From: Effusibacillus lacus
GTDB lineage: Bacteria; Bacillota; Bacilli; Tumebacillales; Effusibacillaceae
Direction of reading: 5' to 3'
Assembly: GCF_002335525.1 (NCBI RefSeq)
Contig: NZ_BDUF01000063.1
Location: 1 to 64,000 of the forward strand
DNA length: 64,000 nucleotides
A program made the translations under genes and the position numbers. The notes below the pieces were generated by a model. It worked only from the letters and a program-made list of their open reading frames with translations, had not been told where the DNA came from and ran no database searches. Below are positions 60,911 to 64,000 of this stretch, piece by piece (position 1 is the stretch's first letter; every line of letters begins with the position of its first letter).

Positions 60911-62278
60911 ATGAACATCATCAAGATTTCGAAGATCATCCCGCATGGCCATAGGAACGCCGGTCTGATTGTGCACCCGGAAACAGCAAGGCATCTTGGA
61001 ATTCAAGATAAAAAAGAGACAGTCCTTCGGTTTGGTGTCATGGCCCGAAAGGTTCATGTTACCTGTAAGGCGAAAATGAAACCTGAACACATTTCACTGT
61101 CAAGACGGGTCTTACGTTACCTGAAACTACCCGTCTACTGCAGTTACGACATAGTTCAGAAGGAAAACGAAATTGTGATCGGCCCCTTCATAGGGATTTT
61201 GGCCGCAGCCAGGGAAAGAGGAATGAAATACAGGGTGGACCCTTCGAAGAAGAACCTCTATTTGTCAAATTACACGTACCATTATGATCAGATACGTGGA
61301 GCAATCTTGGCATTTTCGAATAAAGGGATCAATCCGACGCGGCTTAAGATTCATGGATATATGTATAACCCAGAAAACAAACAGTGGATCAAAGGTGTCT
61401 ATAGATATCCCGCCTCTCTGCTGAAAAAAGTCCGTCTGGCAGACGATCTCAGGAGTCACTTCCGAACCGTTCTGGGAAAAGACTGCATATTTAATACTCC
61501 CATCCTGGACAAGTGGGAAATGCATGAAATGTTTGCCCAGTCGGAAGCGGTTTCGCCATACCTGCCCGAGACGATCCTGTATTTAAAACCGTCTGACATA
61601 GATGCCTTTATAAACAACCATTCCAAAGCGTATATAAATCCCATACGCGGCAGTGATGGCCGAGGAATCATCAAGGTATCAAATGACGGGGATTCGATCC
61701 TTGTGGAATTTCGTGATGGCGATAACAATCGAGAGCTGCGTTTCAAAGGGACAAGTGAAAGCAGCCAATTCTTTGAGAGACAGTTGAAAAGTCGTCAGCA
61801 TCTTATACAGAAGGCCGTGGATCTTATGGTAGCAGGCAGCAGGATCATTGATTTTCGGTTGGTCTTGGTCAAAAACGAAACGGGTGAATGGCAGGAGATG
61901 GGCATCTTTGGAAAATACGGCCCAACCAATGCAGTTGTAACCAATATCAATCGGGGCGGAACCGCGGAACCGGCGAACATCACATTGAGAAATGTGTTAA
62001 AAGCGGGAGAAAATGAAACAAATGTCATGATGACAGAGATGTGCCGCCTGGGTTTTGAGATCGCGAAAACATTTGAGTCCTGTGGCATCCAAAGCGCGAA
62101 TCTGGGGATCGACATCGCCCTCGACAAAGGAGGGAAAATGTGGCTGATTGAGGTAAATAACCTGGACCCGGGGCACAGCATCGCTGAAACCGCCGGGGAT
62201 AAAGATTTGCATTACCGGATCCGGCTCACCAACATGCTGTTTGCCAAAAGGCTTGCAGGTTTCGATTCCGTTTTATAG
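60911..62278 (+). CDS. YheC/YheD-family ATP-grasp protein
   Basis: 455 residues, longer N-terminal part than the member at 26170. ATP-grasp features: AYINPIRGSDGRGIIKV (~245), IDFRLVLVKNETGEWQEMGIFGKYGP and the metal-binding MWLIEVNNLDPGHSI near the end. The YheD group is linked to the spore coat in Bacillus. GAGGGGGGAG upstream of ATG 60911. Unknown substrate. Confidence 0.85.
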   Translation: MNIIKISKIIPHGHRNAGLIVHPETARHLGIQDKKETVLRFGVMARKVHVTCKAKMKPEHISLSRRVLRYLKLPVYCSYDIVQKENEIVIGPFIGILAAARERGMKYRVDPSKKNLYLSNYTYHYDQIRGAILAFSNKGINPTRLKIHGYMYNPENKQWIKGVYRYPASLLKKVRLADDLRSHFRTVLGKDCIFNTPILDKWEMHEMFAQSEAVSPYLPETILYLKPSDIDAFINNHSKAYINPIRGSDGRGIIKVSNDGDSILVEFRDGDNNRELRFKGTSESSQFFERQLKSRQHLIQKAVDLMVAGSRIIDFRLVLVKNETGEWQEMGIFGKYGPTNAVVTNINRGGTAEPANITLRNVLKAGENETNVMMTEMCRLGFEIAKTFESCGIQSANLGIDIALDKGGKMWLIEVNNLDPGHSIAETAGDKDLHYRIRLTNMLFAKRLAGFDSVL

Positions 62279-62354
62279 GCAGATCCTGTGTCACCGAAGG
62301 GGAAATTTGCTGTTACAGGCACCGTTATCGCTTGCCGGCAGGGTCAACACAGAT

Positions 62355-63152
62355 CTATCGGTCCTGCCCGGTTGATCTAGGCTGCAGCCGGTTTCGGTTC
62401 AGGAAACGGCGAAGGGATCTGTTGAATTCATCGGGTTTCTCCAGCTTGGACATATGCCCCGCTTTCGGAAAAATGACCAATTCGGAACCGGCAATGGATT
62501 TGTGCATCAGCATCTGTATCCATGACGGAGTAATCAGGTCGTATTCGCTTCCGGCAATCAGGGTGGGAACTTCAATCTTTGACAGCAGATTCCGGTTGTC
62601 GATGGCTACACAGGAACTGACGATTTTTTTATAGCAGTTGTCTCCGGAAGCGGTCTGGTGGAAACGCTGAATGGTGGTTTCATCCCAGGAATACAGGCAG
62701 GTAAAGGCTGTGAGACGCATTCTGATAAAGCGGGGGAGAAACAGATGCTTCCACATGTACATGCCGAACAACACGGGGCGAAGGCATTCCGGGATATAAT
62801 GGTAGGTACTGACCAGGATCAAAGACCTGCACCGGTCGGGTTCCAGGCGGTACATCTCCTGGGCAACCAATCCGCCCATGGAAAAACCGCAGATATGGGC
62901 CTTCCCGATACCGAGATGATCAAGCAGCGCAAGAATGTCACGAGCGCAATTCTCAACCGATATGTCCTCGGTTTGCCTCGATTGTCCATGCCCCCGCAGA
63001 TCGGGAATAATCAGGTCGTACTCGTCAGCCAATTCATGCTGCCAGACCCAGCCTTCCTTACGTTCTCCCATGCCGTGGAGCAACAGAAGAGGTTCACCGG
63101 AACCCAGCCGGTCGTAATGCAGGGTGATGTTTTGAATGGTGGCGGTATACAC
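62355..63152 (-). CDS. Alpha/beta hydrolase
   Basis: 265 residues. Oxyanion segment LLLLHGMGERKEGW, the strand-turn ILALLDHLGIGKAHICGFSMGGLVAQE with nucleophile Ser (GFSMGG), Asp in AGSEYDLITP and His in FPKAGHMSKLEKP. Esterase/lactonase-like; near PHA genes it could be a depolymerase-type esterase, but nothing proves this. ATG 63152 with AAAGGAGGG upstream. Confidence 0.85.
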   Translation of the reverse strand: MYTATIQNITLHYDRLGSGEPLLLLHGMGERKEGWVWQHELADEYDLIIPDLRGHGQSRQTEDISVENCARDILALLDHLGIGKAHICGFSMGGLVAQEMYRLEPDRCRSLILVSTYHYIPECLRPVLFGMYMWKHLFLPRFIRMRLTAFTCLYSWDETTIQRFHQTASGDNCYKKIVSSCVAIDNRNLLSKIEVPTLIAGSEYDLITPSWIQMLMHKSIAGSELVIFPKAGHMSKLEKPDEFNRSLRRFLNRNRLQPRSTGQDR

Positions 63153-63330
63153 GGCTTATCCCTCCTTTGGGTGTAGTATTGTATTCAACAAACGGCCGCC
63201 TTGTGTGGGGTCTGGAGATTGATCCTGTGTGGGGGGCTCCTTGTGTTAGGACTTCTACTTGTATTCCCGGAAAGAGAAAGGGTAAACGCGGATTTTCGAA
63301 AAAATTTTGTTAAGGGAGTATACAAAGCAC

Positions 63331-63359
63331 ACATATAGATGTAAAATACATATAGATGT
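63331..63359 (+). promoter_or_regulatory. Twin PadR-type sites before phaQ
   Basis: ACATATAGATGT occurs twice (63331-63342, 63348-63359), 17 bp apart; each is ACAT-N4-ATGT, the dyad typical of PadR regulators. They overlap the start region of phaQ downstream of TTGTTA...TATACA (63308-63324). Confidence 0.65.
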
Positions 63360-63376
63360 TAGCGAGGGTGATGTGG

Positions 63377-63826
63377 ATGACAGATGACAAAGAACAAAGC
63401 GGATTAGGCGGTCCTCCGAAGAATTTTCTCGTTCCGTTTATGCTGCTCCTGATGAGCAATGTGCCGATCCATGGGTACGAACTGATCCAGCGGTTGACTT
63501 CCCTTGGGTTTCAGGCCCTGGATCAAGGCAACATCTACCGGATGCTCCGGCAGTTGGAGAAGAACAACTTTGTTCGTTCCACCTGGGATACCTCTTCCAC
63601 CGGTCCGGCCAAGCGCGTCTATTCTTTGACAGAGATCGGGGAGGCTTACCTGAAAACGTACGCTGCTGAACTGGAAAGATATCAAACGATGCTTACCCAT
63701 TTTTTCAGCATGTACACCAATATGTTTAATCTTTACATGCCACCCTATCGCGCGGAGGGCGACATGCAAAAGATTGATAATCAAAAGAAAAAGGAGATGA
63801 AACCTGATGACCCTGAATCAAAATGA
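63377..63826 (+). CDS. phaQ: PHB-responsive repressor PhaQ (PadR family)
   Basis: 149 residues. PadR winged helix: PKNFLVPFMLLLMSNVPIHGYELIQRLTSLGFQALDQGNIYRMLRQLEKNNFVRSTWDTSSTGPAKRVYSLTEIGEAYL; the C-terminal helix would dimerise. In Bacillus PhaQ binds PHB granules and represses phaP and its own gene. GAGGGTG favours ATG 63377, with 63371 as alternative. Overlaps the next gene by 20 nt. Confidence 0.87.
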   Translation: MTDDKEQSGLGGPPKNFLVPFMLLLMSNVPIHGYELIQRLTSLGFQALDQGNIYRMLRQLEKNNFVRSTWDTSSTGPAKRVYSLTEIGEAYLKTYAAELERYQTMLTHFFSMYTNMFNLYMPPYRAEGDMQKIDNQKKKEMKPDDPESK

Positions 63827-64000
63827 ATTCAACGAGGCGAATGACAAGAAGTACCAAGTGGATTCTTTCGTCGATGCTGTATGGGAAAACTATGAAGCGA
63901 ACGTGACCAGAGCACGCAAACAGTTGGAAGAGACGGAAGAAGCCTGTCTCAACGTGTGGACTGAGGTCAGAGAGTCCATGAAAAAACAACGCGGCAACTT
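63807..64000 (+). CDS. phaP: Phasin PhaP-like protein, 5' part only
   Basis: ATG 63807 with AAGGAG 10 nt upstream starts MTLNQNEFNEANDKKYQVDSFVDAVWENYEANVTRARKQLEETEEACLNVWTEV and runs to the window edge. Helical, charged and adjacent to phaQ, as in Bacillus. The 3' end is missing. Confidence 0.75.
   Translation, partial: MTLNQNEFNEANDKKYQVDSFVDAVWENYEANVTRARKQLEETEEACLNVWTEVRESMKKQRGN

Overview
The window looks like a chromosomal segment of a spore-forming, PHB-making member of the Bacillales, most like Alicyclobacillaceae (Effusibacillus/Tumebacillus type). Supporting signs are two YheC/YheD spore-coat ATP-grasp genes, a class IV (PhaR-type) PHA synthase locus with PhaQ, strong AGGAGG ribosome binding sites, and a moderate GC content. 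The genus is an inference; only the families are seen.

Layout. 1-940: the 3' end of an rRNA operon with a 5S rRNA gene carrying two large internal expansion segments, then tRNA-Arg, tRNA-Val, tRNA debris, a terminator and tRNA-Leu. 1040-3063: a cobalamin riboswitch with terminator controlling a CobT-BluB fusion. 3106-4360: two decayed genes (thiO and probably an LpdD-like gene). 4250-11453: acetone carboxylase acxABC behind a sigma-54 promoter with palindromic upstream sites, and its divergent-family activator read from the other strand. 11600-13010: an ArsR regulator and an LLM flavin oxidoreductase. 13116-19709 (minus): DUF35 protein, thiolase, methylmalonyl-CoA-epimerase-like protein, acyl-CoA synthetase, a second sigma-54 activator, and an AtoE-type short-chain fatty acid transporter with its own sigma-54 promoter. 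20012-27279: DsbA-like protein, class II aldolase, a five-gene lipid-type operon and a YheC/D gene. 27580-31780: aconitase and an acryloyl-CoA-reductase-like enzyme.

31815-43475: a self-contained module bounded by two similar ~90-bp terminator repeats. It holds a ROK repressor with a perfect operator, an AfuA/FbpA-type ABC importer, a secreted PIG-L deacetylase interrupted by one in-frame TAG, a creatininase-family amidohydrolase, an argininosuccinate-lyase-like enzyme and a BadF/GlcNAc-type kinase. This combination looks like an uncharacterised uptake and catabolic route and is the best candidate for an undescribed system besides the 5S rRNA. 43955-46873 (minus): a restriction island with an NgoMIV-type endonuclease, a C5-cytosine methyltransferase and an Mrr-type nuclease.

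47418-54683: a PH-domain protein, an SRPBCC/ArsR pair with two perfect operators, and a complete ribose operon rbsRKDACB with two LacI-type operators. 55088-57540: a GyrI-like protein, a tiny zinc-ribbon protein, a 41-bp tandem repeat array and remains of MFS, DUF169 and LivF genes. 57976-64000: phasin-like protein, phaR, phaB, phaC, YheD, an alpha/beta hydrolase, phaQ and the start of a phaP-like gene that runs off the end.

The metabolic theme is C4 acyl metabolism. Acetone carboxylase yields acetoacetate; the AtoE transporter, acyl-CoA synthetase and thiolase handle short-chain acids and acyl-CoAs; phaB/phaC store acetoacetyl-CoA units as PHB; the B12 locus and epimerase-like gene suggest, but do not prove, propionate/methylmalonyl-CoA chemistry. 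Links between these loci are inference from gene content.
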